Notes under the pieces: generated by a model
Told to the model about the DNA's origin: nothing
The model's input: the letters and a program-made list of their open reading frames with translations, nothing else
The model's database searches: none
Program-made: the position numbers and the translations under genes
Origin: Hydractinia symbiolongicarpus
Taxonomy: Eukaryota; Cnidaria; Hydrozoa; Anthoathecata; Hydractiniidae
Reading direction: 5' to 3'
Assembly (NCBI RefSeq): GCF_029227915.1
Contig: NC_079880.1
Coordinates: 10,937,501-11,001,500, forward strand
DNA: 64,000 bases
In this document: piece after piece, positions 45,420 to 57,749 of the stretch
Layout of the letters: each line of letters begins with the position of its first letter
Numbering within the stretch: position 1 is the stretch's first letter

Positions 45420-47440
45420 TTATCTTGATCTTACCAAGATTCTTTATCCAATACCATTAGCTCTTTTTGTTTCTCTGAATCAAATTTCCGCTGTTTATTT
45501 TTCATTCCGAAGATATTTTCGCGTTAACAAAAACAAACTATATTCTACAAACTATATTCAGGGGCGGATCCAGAGTTTTTTTTAAGACTTAGTCAAAATA
45601 TTGCTGAATAAGCTTGATTGGCTTGATTGACTTAATTGGCTTGATTTTTCCAGCTGGGGGTCTTGGGGGGGCGCTGTAAGGACCCCAAATCAGCGAAAAT
45701 TGTCTTTTGATTCATCTAGTTATCATTAAAATTGACGAAAAGAAACGCTAAGCTATTAGAAATTCTCCTAAGAACATTTTTATAAGAAACAAATCTTCGT
45801 CTTGTCCGTTTTTTTTTATAAGAAATCTAAGCATTAGGTCGAGTCTGGAATTTCTTAAAATTTCGATAATTTGAGCCTGAAATGTTTCTTAATTTTTCCT
45901 ATTTGAGCCTGGAAAGTTTCCTAAAAATGTAGAACTTAAACTGTTTATCAATCAAAAGCAAGAACAGAGATTACCAGGGATTCACTACAATAAAGTGAGA
46001 CAATTGTGAATGTATTTCAATATTTATAAACTCTTGCTGCTTCTGCCATTATAAGGCTTCATCAGCATGACTAGGTAAATCAAATAATTACACCAGCCAT
46101 GGACAGAACAATAAAACACAAACATAACAAAAACAATGACCAATTACATTGAAAAATAGGGTTATAAAAAAGTTAGACTTCGGTTGCTCCTTGTATACCG
46201 ACCTAACAGCATCTATGTTAGGCATTATTTCCTTATGGATGTACATAAGCGCAATTCCATTTAAACGATTCTAAACCATGATGCGCCTAGTGGTGTCTTA
46301 AAGTCTACGTAAAGAAAAAGGAGCGTTTGCATTCACAGGATATGAAATTCTTAATGCTACCTTGATGTATTTAAAGCCATCAAATTTGACAGCTTTTAAC
46401 GCTTTAATAACATTGTCCGGTAAGCGACCATCATAATCAGACCAGATGATTTGGCAAATCATTTCTGTAAAATTCAGCAAATTATAATTAATTTTTCTTT
46501 TTATTACTGTTGACAAGGCAAGTATTAACAAAAAAGGAGACCATGTCTTGGGATTACAGTTGTTGATTGCTTCTGCTTTAACTGTCTCCTCGGGAGAAAG
46601 AGTCATGTCACAAACAATATGGAACAGGGAAAATCTGAATAAACTTTTTTTAGATATATATAAAAATATTTTTCCTTTGGTTTTTAAAAGCAAATTGAAA
46701 ACAAAAAATCTGTTTAATGAGCATGTAACAAATTACAAACTACCTTGGTATGAATGTAGACCGTCCTTTACAGCCACGTAGAGGAAAAAGTTATGGCTTT
46801 TATTCAGATCGTTAATTCCACAGTGTCGAACCAATAGTAATCTGATTTATCTCAGTAATCTTAGCGTGTAAAAAAGTCCATTTTAAAGTGGAGGCTAAAT
46901 TTTGTTTTCATGAGTCATGACCTGCTAATGAATGTCTTATTGTTATCTTTTTTAATTCGCCGTTTCTAATTTCCCCTTCTTAGTTTTAGTTATACGTCGC
47001 ACCTATGGTAGCGGATTATAGAATGGGACAAAATTTGCTAATTTGATTCAAATATACGTCCTTGAAATTTAAAAGAAAATTGACAGATGCGTAGTGTCAT
47101 AGTGGAATCGCGTTCCACAATAGCCATCTCTCAGATTTTCAAAAAACACTGGATTTGTCTAAGACTTATTTCACTTTATCTAGAGTCCACTTTGTCTTCC
47201 CTCACCCTTTACCCATGTGCATATCTAAATGTCAGTATCTGTATGTTCATGATTTTGCTTGTATGTTTACCATTTTAGCTTGTATGTCTTGTATTATTGT
47301 CCAGTCTAGTGAATGTTGTATACATAAAACCTGCATTCAGTAATACCCATACAAAAAATACAACATGATGTACAGTACACAAAAATTATTCAGATCCAAA
47401 ACCATTATTTTAACTTTTAATGCGATTCCATTAACGGTCC
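45420..47440. other. Non-coding; weak open frame at 46298-46693 (minus)
   Basis: A 'GGGGCGGATCCAGAG' repeat-like tract at ~45560, GC-rich patches and no clear gene. The minus-strand frame 46298-46693 (…TWSPFLLILALSTVIKRKI…) may be a relic of a transposon-related protein but is too weak to name. Confidence 0.35.
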
Positions 47441-47444
47441 CTTA

Positions 47445-47534
47445 AAGCGTTTATTTCTGTAGCGGTCCTCTATGAAATAGCATTACTCTTGATAATTAAA
47501 ATGGCAAACTGTGCTGCGGTTGGGTGTTAAAACC
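47445..47534 (+). pseudogene. THAP-like zinc-finger exon start, interrupted
   Basis: ATG at 47501 opens 'MANCAAVGC' - stop - 'NRSNDTPK', the usual beginning of a THAP domain (Cys-x4-Cys, NRS). The TIR element B follows at once, and 'LLSFHR', the next THAP-like motif, appears just beyond its far end at 49427. The stop after the second Cys and the insertion make it a relic. A shorter relative is at 32840. Confidence 0.4.
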
Positions 47535-49432
47535 GATCAAACGATACTCCAAAATAGACCTATTTCCATAACAATTTGGTTCCGCGAAATATGTATGCAA
47601 AAATGCAAAATAACGTGAACACGAGATTAGTCATGAGCAAATTTCGGGATACTGGTTGTTTACATGCAAAATTGAAAATGTACCAACAAAATGTTAACTT
47701 TAACCGTAGTTAACACTGTTATAAAGAGGGTATTTGTAGTGGTAGTGTGATAAAAAAGTATAAATATTGCAGATTGTAAGGGCGTACCTTATACCAATAT
47801 GTTAGCTAGCTAAACCTAAAGCCTAGCCACGTTTTTAGAATGATGTGAATATATTTTTATCTTACTGTTTCCAAGTTAATGTAGAACTAAAACTCAATAT
47901 ACAGTTTACTAATGCTCAGTGACACTCCAAATTACCCTGATCAGTTCAAAAAATTAAAATTAGCTTGCAGGTAGCCAGCTAAGCTGCAACCCTGGAAAAA
48001 CATATTGTAAAATTTCCTTTGAGCTCTTCATTCCCCCAAAATCAATGTTGAAAACTGAATATGCTTGGCTGATGCTAGCAGAAGTAACATTGACCTGAAA
48101 AGGCTGGATTTTCAAAAGTATTTTTTCCAGGGTTGAGCTATAGCTTAGCTGCAGAGTTATCAACAAATCATTTTTCAACATTTGATGCGTAAAATGAAAT
48201 TTAAAATTAACATTTTTAAACTATTGGCTGTTATGATTATGAAACTGTCGCACTCACTCTGTCACTACTCTTTCTTTTTCTCTCTTACTGACTGTCACAA
48301 AATGTACATTTGTATTAAGCATTGTAATGATTAACCTTAATACCTACAGTTTGTAAGTAATAAGAATTGATAGAGCTTATCAATAAATATATAGGGAAAG
48401 TAAAGTTGTAGTTTTTAAATGCCACCCTATTTTTTTAGGTCTTGATATCAGCTGTAAACGTGCTTAATTTTTGACAAAATATCAGTCTCAATGTTCTTAA
48501 AAACCAGGTTCTTAAGTATTTTGCATTCTTGCTTACATGAAATCTTGAAAATTAATCTTGCAGAATTGTTCAAATTGTATTTTTATAGAAAATAAACTTC
48601 ATGGAATTCTTCCATAGAGTCGATTTATGAAAATATTTTCAAGCAACAATTTTTGGTTCTCTCTGGATACAAAATTTAAGAATTAAGATATCATCCCTTT
48701 TGTCAACCTTATGTTTTGGAATTTTAAGTAATTTTTTACTAAATACAATCTATGATAGAGACTTAAAATGTGACACAATAAGCAAGAACTTTCAAAAAAA
48801 TGTTTAAAGTCCAACTTTCCCCACCAAGTCAAATTAGTATCCTAATTTTAAAATCACAAATGTGTATAATCTGAGTTATAAATACATCCAAAACTACCCT
48901 CACTTGGAAAAGGATAAACGAGGTAAGGCGCCCACAAGATCAACTCAACTACTATATTAAAACCACTGCCGGTAAGCCTGGGTAATGTTATTTTCACAGA
49001 TTTTGTTTAAAGAATAGGGTACACTTAATAACTGGAGACACAGGATATATGTCAGCAACATCACCAATTTTAGTAATCAGCTTGAAATTTCACGTTTGTT
49101 TGGAACAAGTCAACCAGCCAACTAGCTAGCTAGCTACTGATATCATTGTATTCAATGTTAGCTAATACCTAGGTCATTTAACACCAAGAATAATAAACAA
49201 AAGCATTAGAACGATTCAGTAATGTATGCTAATATCCCATGTTATCACCAAGTGTTAAACAATCTGTATGAAAAATGAATTTTGCAAATATTGCAAGTAA
49301 ACAAACCATATCTGAACTGCTTCGCTGCAAACTAAAAATTTGCTCATAATTAATCTCGTTTTGATGTTATTCGGTATTGTTGTGTATATATTCCGCGGAA
49401 CTAAAATGGATATGGAAATAGGTCTATTAAGT
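47535..49432. mobile_element. Repeat B: ~1.9-kb non-autonomous element with ~95-bp terminal inverted repeats
   Basis: The left end (AATAGACCTATTTCCAT, GTTCCGCG.AATAT, ACGAGATTA.T.ATGAGCAAAT) is repeated in inverted form at ~49340-49432. The interior is non-coding and is homologous, in opposite orientation, to 25420-27070. An internal palindrome pair (CAACCCTGGAAAAA / TTTTTTCCAGGGTTG) is shared by both copies. Confidence 0.75.
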
Positions 49433-50545
49433 TTCCATAGAATTAGGACAGGGGGTGTAGTCCCATATATCTTTATTACCTATGTCCTTTTGAGAACAAG
49501 GATTCTCCGAAACGTCTTCATTTTTCTGTTCTGGGAATGATAGCCAGGAACCAAATTGGCTGTGCTGGATTTAAATGGAGAAAGCAGTTCCAAATAAATG
49601 TGAATTAAATTTGCCAGACGTTGGAGATCTTCCATGAAATACAGCAACAGTTTAAAAACCCGATAAAGATGAAACCGTATAAAAACATGAGGACAAGATA
49701 TTTTATCACATTATCCCAACCTTTTCTCTAATATTTCGAATTTTATCACACAGAAAATGAATAAACAATATAGCATGAGAATAGTAATACTTTATTCTTC
49801 TGATCAATAGTCCATCCTTAACCAGGTTTAAAAATTTAAATATTTTTTCTAATCTGTGCCTGTCTTATCTCGACTTATCTTTTTCACGATCAACGCTTAT
49901 CTCGACTATCCACAATCTAGAAAATCTCGCTATTTCTCGACCTTTTTCACCAGTCCGGTGGAATGTTGAGATAACGAGCGTCGACTGTACTCATTTCTTA
50001 ACTCCATAATGTCGCCCCTTAGACCATTTATAGGAGCCAATGCCGTTTCCAGGACTAAACTCGTCACACAAACCATTTTAAATGCTGCAGATTTAGCCAC
50101 GCATCTATTTCCTGAGAAAGAAAATTGAACTTTTTTCCAAAGGTTGACCCCCGTCTAATACATTTACTTCTAAGACATATTGCTGAATATGATTTGCATG
50201 TTCATTTCAATAAATGTTTTTGTAAACAAGCACACCATCGCAGTTGATAAATAAGAATTCTAATGGCGTTTGTCATAAAACTTTAAAGCAGCACAAAGAA
50301 GAAGAATAAAAGTGTTCAGTAACAAGAATAACAGACTTGCGTAGAAAACGTTTAAGAGGATAAAAGAAACATTCGGGAGTTTCATTAAGACAGCACGAAT
50401 TCTCTTGCTTAGTTTTCACGGCTGAGCATTTATTGCATTCATATCAAGTGGTTTTTCATAAACTTTTCAGCTACTTGCTTTCACGGTTCACGTTTTTTCT
50501 GCACGTTATGATGTCATATGTTTTATTCGCTTCCAGCCTCTTTAT
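49433..50545. other. Non-coding flank, possible remainder of the THAP-like sequence
   Basis: Apart from the 'SFHR' remnant at the start, nothing is recognised. Confidence 0.35.
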
Positions 50546-51089
50546 AAATTTCTATTTTCAGTAACTTAACTGATGAATCTGCATAAACTTGCAAAAACTA
50601 ATGTGAACGCAATCCGTATAAATTTCTGTAAGTTGACCCAAGGAGCCGCATAAATTTGCAAAATCTTGTGTGAACGCAATCCGTATAAATTTCTATTTTC
50701 AGTGAGTTGACTTATAAATCCGCATAAATGTTCTTAAGTATAAACGCAGTCATTTATGCAAAATTCTAAGTTAAATGTAAGTAAATAGAGACGTTATTAG
50801 GCGAACATAGGTAGGAAAAAGAAAAAATCAGTAATTTAAATCAAGTTCATGTAAAATAAAAGACGGTATGGGAAAGCAAAATGGTTCACAAGTTCTATTT
50901 TGACTTTAAAATACATTGCCTTTGTGACTCGACAACCAAAACGAAGGAATTAATACCGAAACAACTGTCTACTTGGATCAGCAGCACACAGATAACTATT
51001 GCGCTATGATAAAACTACAACAAAATGCAAAAATAGAACAAAATTTGTGTCACAACTTTGAAAACAAAGATAGCAGGTTGACATGTCTA

Positions 51090-51854
51090 TCAAACCTTCG
51101 GCACGTCGGATGAGCGAATAAATTGACCGTTTATGGTCTTCCATTCCAAACTGTATTTAACTTTCAGATCCCTCGACCTTTGTGTCAAATCTTTTTCTCT
51201 GAGATAGGCATTCTTTATTTTATCACCTTTCAACGGATCCATATATTCCCCTATTCCAGAATTTTCTGACCCATAACCAGGGCGTAAATTAGCTGGGGCG
51301 CTGTTCATTAGTTTAATTAATTCTGCAAGTGACGAATTATTGTCAAGCCTTTTATTGTCTACTATAGCCTTTATTTTTTCGTCTATTTTTCTTTTGCTTT
51401 TGTTATTTATTTTTATATATTCCGGCCAACTGTTCGTTTGTTTCATATCATCGTAAAGAAACCAATCTGTATCGAAAGTGTGCAAATCTTCGTTCAGTTC
51501 TTTTGCAAGTCTTTTCCATGTTTGTGGGTCACCTGACTTTTTAAATGTGTCTGTAATCAACATACGTATAGAGTGAAACGAAATTACATGAGCTCGATGA
51601 TAACCGCCTTTTATGGTTACAGGTCTATTTAGGTCCTCAGAAATTTTCAAAGTCCATTTTTTGGTAGGTCCTGTAAAACCAGGTCGGTCAAAAACATTAT
51701 TTACTTTGATTGGTTTGCGTGTATTTTTTGGCCGTTTAAATGGATTTGGTTGTGTTGGTTTTCGAGCTTTTGGTTTTTTCCTTATCTTACCTCCATCAGC
51801 AGTGAAACAGATAACACAGACCAGTACAACAATAAATAGCAAAACCAGCTTCAT
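51090..51854 (-). CDS. Secreted protein with 'HRAHVISF...NSAPANLRPG' core, paralogue with basic N-terminal insert
   Basis: 254 residues in one coding exon; signal peptide residues 1-~20. Compared with the gene at 35427 it has a ~20-residue longer Lys/Arg/Pro-rich segment after the signal ('KIRKKPKARKPTQPNPFKRP'). It keeps the whole core: 'GGYHRAHVISF', 'LNEDLHTFDTDWFLYD', 'LIKLMNSAPANLRPGYGSEN', 'YMDPLK.DKIKNA.LRE' and the identical last 18 residues. Conservation of the reading frame over the whole length despite diverged non-coding flanks implies selection on the protein. The ATG follows an acceptor (TTATAG|AACAAAATG, exon start 51860). A possible nucleic-acid-cleaving role is inferred from the His/Asn motifs only. 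The basic insert could bind nucleic acid or membranes. Confidence 0.75.
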   Translation of the reverse strand: MKLVLLFIVVLVCVICFTADGGKIRKKPKARKPTQPNPFKRPKNTRKPIKVNNVFDRPGFTGPTKKWTLKISEDLNRPVTIKGGYHRAHVISFHSIRMLITDTFKKSGDPQTWKRLAKELNEDLHTFDTDWFLYDDMKQTNSWPEYIKINNKSKRKIDEKIKAIVDNKRLDNNSSLAELIKLMNSAPANLRPGYGSENSGIGEYMDPLKGDKIKNAYLREKDLTQRSRDLKVKYSLEWKTINGQFIRSSDVPKV

Positions 51855-52956
51855 TTTGTTCTATAACATTAAACTGGAAACATTTAGTATACATGCCAAT
51901 AAATAGTACAGAGTAATACATTTTTCCTTAAAAATGCATTTAGATTGCTAGTATAAGGGGCATAAGTTACTATCTAGTTTTCATCAAACATTGCTAAGAC
52001 GAATTCTATGTAATTGCAATAGAAAAGAGACTAGAATTAAAGAAAAGGTTTACTGATAGACCAAGGTGGACACATCTCCTTAAAAATTGATCAAAAGGTC
52101 TTGTTAAAAGTCCAAAAATCTCCTTTAAAAGTATATTTTTAATTTTTTCCTCAAATCTTCTCAATTTTCACTTTGCAACATTATAGCCTTTTTATCTAAA
52201 ACGCACAGAAAAGCTACATCTAGTTATGTTAAGAAAGTACTATTACCTCCCCCCCCATAGTTGAAATGTCTTTAAAAAACCCTATAGAAATAAAGTCATT
52301 TGTTATTTCAACATGGTGTTTATACAGATATAGCAAATTTGATGACACGAGTCTGCGAGAAAATTACTTTTTTTAGTATTTATTTTAAAAAAAATTATTA
52401 CATTAGGTACGATCTATATGACGTCACTAAATACTTAGTTAATTAAAGGGAGTATAAATTAAAATGATTATATGAATGTGTCACGTGGTATGCCAATGCT
52501 AGTGTTTTATTGTCCAGAACTTGATTTTTAAATTCAGAAGAACAGTTCTTATTATTATGTTAATAAATTTGTTATAAACTCTTTAGCCCCTAGACACCGT
52601 AGCCCTTTTTTGAAAATCCAAAATTCTTTTTCACTGGCTATTTCCGGATTTATGGTCTGCTACAGTAAGCTTGGTAAACTTTATATGAATCTGTATATTG
52701 ACACCACAAGGTTGAGTGATCGCAAACTATGGCGGTTAGACGACATGTAGCTATTTCGCCCTCGCTGGGACACAAATTCGTGCCCTTTGAAGTCTGCGTG
52801 TAAAAACCACCTTGTCTATTTACTTTTAGTTGAGAAAACCGATCAACCACTGGTAACCACATGTACGGGTTAAAAAAATAATTCGGAAAGATAGTATAAT
52901 AAATTGCTCAAAAATAGCTATGATGGAAATTGATAAAAATTAAGTTTTAACTTTAC

Positions 52957-53048
52957 CTTTTTGTGATGCTGTAACCTATCTTTCTTCTTTTACAATGCCA
53001 GAATGAAATTTTCTCACTAATCAGACATTCTTATGAAGAGGTATATAT
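52957..53048 (-). promoter_or_regulatory. 5'-UTR exon donor and TATA box of the second nuclease-like gene
   Basis: CATCACAAAAAG|GTAAAG ends the leader exon at 52957; TATATAT lies at 53042-53048. Both match the other paralogue. The intron to 51861 is 1,096 nt. Confidence 0.55.
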
Positions 53049-53169
53049 CTTTTCAACAGCCGTATGGTCCAGTGAATGTTCACGACCAGACGCATAAGCG
53101 TGCACTTTTGTTACATGCAGTGCGTTGACAAAAATAAGAAACAAAATATTAGACTGTTATAATATTTAA

Positions 53170-53725
53170 TATTTTTAAGCCCACCTTGCGGATAAGCGCC
53201 CTTGTAAATGTCCCGAAGTTCAATGAGCGCCCATATTAGATTAGGCTTCCGCCTATTTTGTCACATAACAGTTATTTAAAACGAATTATAAACCGTAATG
53301 ATCCTAATAAGCGCCCAGCATTTTTTAAGCGTCCCCCCTTAAATTGGCGCCCAGGTAATTTCCTTAAAGTTCAAATAAGGCCCAGCACTGATTAAGCGCC
53401 CTTCCCCCCCCCTCGAATAATCGCCCCCTTTATCAGGTGGGCTACTACGTTAAGAAACTGGGCGCTTATATGAAAATTTATATAAAATGTTGTATAAAAA
53501 GCAAAACTGAAAAACACTGGAAGGACTAAACTTCATTTTGTTACATCTTTTTGTTTAGTTTTAGTTTGCAGGGAAAAAAAGAAATTAAGAAATTACTGTT
53601 GTCTTTAATTTGTACAAAATTAGGAAACATTAAGAACCACCCAACATTTTTTAAGCGCCCCCTTTGATTAAGCACCCATGTAGAAAATCCCACAATTTAA
53701 TAAACGCCCAGGGCGCGTTTGTTCG
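53170..53725. repeat. GCGCCC-rich degenerate repeat tract
   Basis: Repeated 'AAGCGCCC' units spaced ~30-60 bp with long C runs (53403-53414). Related tracts are at 36660-36740 and, in complement, 29725-29850. Non-coding. Confidence 0.6.
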
Positions 53726-54604
53726 GATTATTACGATATGAATTTGCTTGCAATTTATTTTTTATACCTTATTTTTACAGTAGGCGACGCCTAAGTCGAA
53801 CATTCAGTAATAAATTACGATATAGCCAAATTATGACGATTAACTAATTAATTTATTTATTTACTTAATATTATAAATATTTCCGTTCCTATGAAAAAAC
53901 GGGAAAAAATGTTCTGAAATTACGGTTTCTTATTTCTTTTCGAGCAATTCACGCACAGTGCGTTCTTGATATGCTCTTCACTTGTTGCAAAATATCAGTC
54001 TCAACGTTTCACAACACAGGTTGTTTTTAAAAAGAATGTAAAAAGTTTCCTTAAACGCATTTGCTACGATTAAGAATAAAATTAAGTATGCTTAATATTT
54101 TGACTTGAAGCCTCTTTGAAAGGAGTAAAAAATAATCTCTGGTCAGAACCATACATAAACTTATAAAGAATCTATCTGATAGCTAGGTTAGCTACACCAT
54201 AATAATGTTTCTTGAAAATTTATTTAACTAAAAGTTTGCAAGCAGACCACAACATCAATCGTCTTTTCATTTTTAAACTCGCCTTCACCTTAATAACAAA
54301 GCGTCTTTAGATATACAGTCTCATATTTACTTTGCATATTGGAATCATTTTTCAATATGAATGTGTAGCTAGCTAGTGCTTTTGATGTGCGTAACCACTA
54401 TACTAGTTCCACCAGCGTAAAATACACCAAAAGGTTTTCTTCTGAATATGAATATTTCGAATATGAGTTCAACTACATTTAATTCTATATATTTTGCTTC
54501 ATTTATCTTCTAATGTTGTAAACAACATTCTCGTGCTGTACGAGCACGCCAGCGATCCGCCATTTTTCTTTCTGTTTAAACATGGTATTAGATAAAACAC
54601 GAAT

Positions 54605-54628
54605 AAAACAACCTCGACAGGTTGTTTT
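54605..54628. repeat. Small perfect hairpin
   Basis: AAAACAACCT and its complement separated by CGAC; within DNA specific to copy 2 of the segmental duplication. Confidence 0.6.
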
Positions 54629-54831
54629 ATTAAAACTAGGTTTATTAAAATTGACTTCATTAAACCATATTTTACTGTGGTATGAATGGGTATATATAAT
54701 AATGGTTTTATAAAATCACATTAAAACATGTTTTAACTTTAGGTGTGAATGGGGTATTAGTGTAATTATGCTTATTATTAAAAAAAAAAAAAGCACAACG
54801 AAAAAATGTACTCAAAATCAGAATTAAAAGC

Positions 54832-54969
54832 ATGGAAATTCTTCTTTGGCTCCTGTGTTGCGCATTGTATGTGTTCAGCATCATTTCCTCCAAGTTTAAA
54901 CATTGTAACAACATAAGCGCTTCATGGAGCATAACAATAAACTATTGTGTGGAACTCTTTGAAAAATAA
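54832..54969 (+). CDS. Candidate 45-residue secreted peptide
   Basis: The ATG starts a frame with a strongly hydrophobic leader ('MEILLWLLCCALYVFSIISS') followed by 25 polar residues with two cysteines ('KFKHC' and 'NYC'). The block is almost identical at 37.8 kb, where the frame continues further but lacks this ATG. It may be a small peptide gene, a first exon, or only a conserved non-coding block; the evidence is the hydrophobic leader plus conservation. Confidence 0.3.
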   Translation: MEILLWLLCCALYVFSIISSKFKHCNNISASWSITINYCVELFEK

Positions 54970-55389
54970 TCTGCCAAAAAATAAGCGAGGCACATCAATA
55001 AACACGGAACGATATTTACGATGCAAGTGTGTTAATCAAAAGCCCTTGTAGGCTAAACGATCTCATTGTCCAAGGTGAAATAATACATTTACCCCTATTC
55101 GGGTCGGAGTATTTCGAACATATTATGACCTGCGTAACCTTTTACAGGCTTGTCCAAATTGAATCAAACTTGAATCAAGATTGAATCATGAGAAATTAAT
55201 AACCTAAGAAATGCCATTTTGCCGCAAAACTCTTACACATTATAAAAACATTTTTATTGTACATATTTAAAAGAGACACGTAAAAATATATATCCAGAGT
55301 TTTCCGTTTAAAGTAACTTATCGCCGTTCTCTAATTTAGCGTGTCCCTTATTAAACGCGAAAGTCCTTTTTGTTGAAATTTACTTTATT

Positions 55390-56775
55390 TACTTTCCCTC
55401 TAATTTTTGCGCGACGCTCTTTTCACTAATTTTTATTTCAAAATTACATTTAATTATAGCGTGAGGCTGTCAGATTAGGGAAGATTCTTTTTGCCGTTTT
55501 GGTTTTGATCCTTTTATTTTTTTTCCTAAAAAAAAAGGAAATCTGCCCTATTTGAACACTAACTGAAGAAAAGAGTGACACGAAAAAAAGTGAGGAAAAG
55601 GTGGGAAGAAATGCAGAAGGAGAGACAACTCTTTAGATTCTATTGAAACACAGCGTGAGGTTCTGGCAGGTGTCTGTATAGAATCTTAGTTTCAAGGCTT
55701 GGTAGTTTTGTTAATAAATTATTTGTAAATTGGAATATACAGTTATGATTAGCTTTGACTAAACAATTACAGTATTCTCTGGTAGGTTGATTTCTGAATG
55801 GAAAAGGTTTGTAGCTAAAGTAGTAACTTTTCAAAGTTAAAAAATACTACGATTAAAAAATAATTGAAACGAGCTATTATTCACTTTTGCAAATTTTTTC
55901 TAAAACTGGACTTTAAATGACATTTTTTAGTTACTTTCTTCCGATATTTTAATTTTTGTTGAGCGAGTTTAATTTTTCACAGATAAAACACATGCAAACT
56001 GCAACAAAATATCCCCTCACTGTGAGCATGTTCCAGCTTTATGAATATTTTTAAACTTTTTGATAAACTTTTTCATGCCATGCTTACCAACATGCATTCA
56101 GTATTCTTTCCATACAAATTTTACTCTACGGCGATGTTTTAGAGCATTATTTTTAAAGAAGAAAGAAAGTACATATAAAATGAGATTTTAGAACTTAATC
56201 AATTTTTCGCTGAAAAGACTCCCTCGAGCACGTCACGCACTGATTCTTCTAAAATCAAAAACAATAAAAAATTCAATAGACTTAAAGCATACAGAAAATA
56301 GTTGTTCCTCCTTCTGTCTTTCTTCTTCCTAGGAAAGAAAAAAACAATATATAGTATTCAAAAAAATTGTTCTTATTTTTCCCCCTCTAATTTAGTCTAA
56401 TTCAGTCAAATTTTCCTTTTAACGCGAAACAAAATTTTGAAAATAGAATAATTTACTTCCTCTAATTATTAGTGCGGCCCCTGAAAATAATTATTTTCTT
56501 GGTCGCGTTAAATTAGAAAGTAAGTCCTCAAGGCAATCAAGAATTCATAATGCAGTTCCTTCCTTGGTGTAAGAATGTTTCAGGGTTATGACAAGTAGTT
56601 CTTTAACGGATTAACCATATCACCTTTGTTGGTTAAATGTTGAAGAATTTTACAATGTTTACTTTTCTTGCAAATCCTGTCCCTAGAAGAGAGACTTATA
56701 AAACACTGTGTCCCAATTTAGTGGAACAAATTCATCGTGAATTGTCACAACTCCCAAGTTTAAAACACCTTGTGT
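55390..56775. other. AT-rich non-coding stretch, nothing recognised
   Basis: The open frame at 55640-55834 (minus) has no signature. Confidence 0.4.
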
Positions 56776-56779
56776 ACAT

Positions 56780-57745
56780 GCAAACAGATCAACATTCTCG
56801 GTCAACATTCTCGTCAACATTTTGAGAAACATGTTGATTGCTACGATTTGCTATACGGGTTTTTAAACAACGGGCGCTTCGGACATTTCGGCTAAACATC
56901 AATACCCTTTGCAATTAGCTTTTCTTTTTGTTCGTTTGGATTCACGCGCTTTTTCTTGATTTCTTTTGGTAAAGATTCAGAAGCTATTGAATCATCTTCT
57001 TTATTAATTCCTTTGTCAAATGTCGACGTGTCTGTAAGCTTTATGGTAGACGTACTCTTTGCTGTTTTTCGTACTTGTTCGAGAAATTTTATTTTCTGCA
57101 TAAATGCCCATGAGCTCTTGTATTGTTTATCAACACTTTGGCCACTCTTTGTTTTGTTTTCTTTGGTTACTTCTCGTCCGTGCTGTGTTCTTAAAGCTTT
57201 CATTTGACATGGATGATACTAACTTCATGCCCATCTCTTCTTTTACTTCAGAGAGAACCTTTTTCTTGACATCTCTTTTCGAGTAGCTTCGATTTGAAAT
57301 TTCCAAGAGTCAGGGTCTTCCTTCGTACAGGTCAATCGGTTTCTCTACTAATTCATCGTTCCATTTAAAGGTTTGTTTACCAGCAGTGGTAGTTGAAGGA
57401 TCAGCTGAAACAGTGACTTCCGCCATTTCTAAAATGTGAATGTCCCTATGTTTTAATCTTATTTTCATGCAAGTCGTGTATACACTCAAACAAAAACATT
57501 CGAATTCGTGCTAGAGCATTCGAATTTGCAATTAAATGATTCGAAAATACTGAAAAACGTTGCCAAAAATGTTGATGGCTATAGCAAATCGCATACAACA
57601 TACAAAACTCACCAACAATGTTTATCAACATTTCTAAAAAAGTTGATGGAGGTTCATCAACATTTTTTAAGGTTCTTTTTCTTCGTCAACATGCTGATAC
57701 TCATAGCAAGTCAAGTCAACATGTTCGTCAACAAATGTTGACGGT
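56780..57745. mobile_element. GTCAACAT-rich DNA element carrying a MADF-like ORF
   Basis: Both ends contain arrays of GTCAACAT / ATGTTGAC motifs and an inverted 'GCGATTTGCTATA'-type segment (left ~56848, right ~57585). The layout, with a MADF-domain gene inside, suggests a Harbinger-type element that has lost its transposase. Target duplication not resolved. Confidence 0.5.
56892..57426 (-). pseudogene. MADF-like DNA-binding protein relic
   Basis: The ATG at 57426 opens a frame with 'FKWNDELVEKPIDLYEGRP', a stop, 'SKRDVKKKVLSEVKEEMG', a frameshift, then 'LRTQHGREVTKENKTKSGQS' and 'YKSSWAFMQKIKFLEQVR', the three-helix MADF pattern, with a polar Lys-rich tail ending at 56892. MADF proteins are either host factors or the second ORF of Harbinger transposons; the flanking repeats favour the latter. 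One stop (~57316) and one frameshift (~57210) break it. Confidence 0.6.
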
Positions 57746-57749
57746 TTAA

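Larger units (their letters stand above)
50550..55385. repeat. Segmental duplication, copy 2
   Basis: Direct partner of 34695-38350, longer mainly because of extra DNA in the 5'-UTR intron (51861-52956), at 53220-53720 (GCGCCC repeats) and at 54500-54790. It starts with ~2.5 copies of a ~65-bp tandem repeat (50550-50745, 'GTGTGAACGCAATCCGTATA'), of which copy 1 has ~1.5. Confidence 0.85.

Noticed and set aside
46298-46781. Overlapping open frames on both strands at 46.3-46.8 kb
   Set aside because: Some resemblance to transposon-related sequence, but not enough to name; no motif I could defend.
53170-53725. GCGCCC tracts considered as a CpG-island promoter
   Set aside because: They are degenerate tandem repeat units shared with two other places and have no gene or TATA attached.
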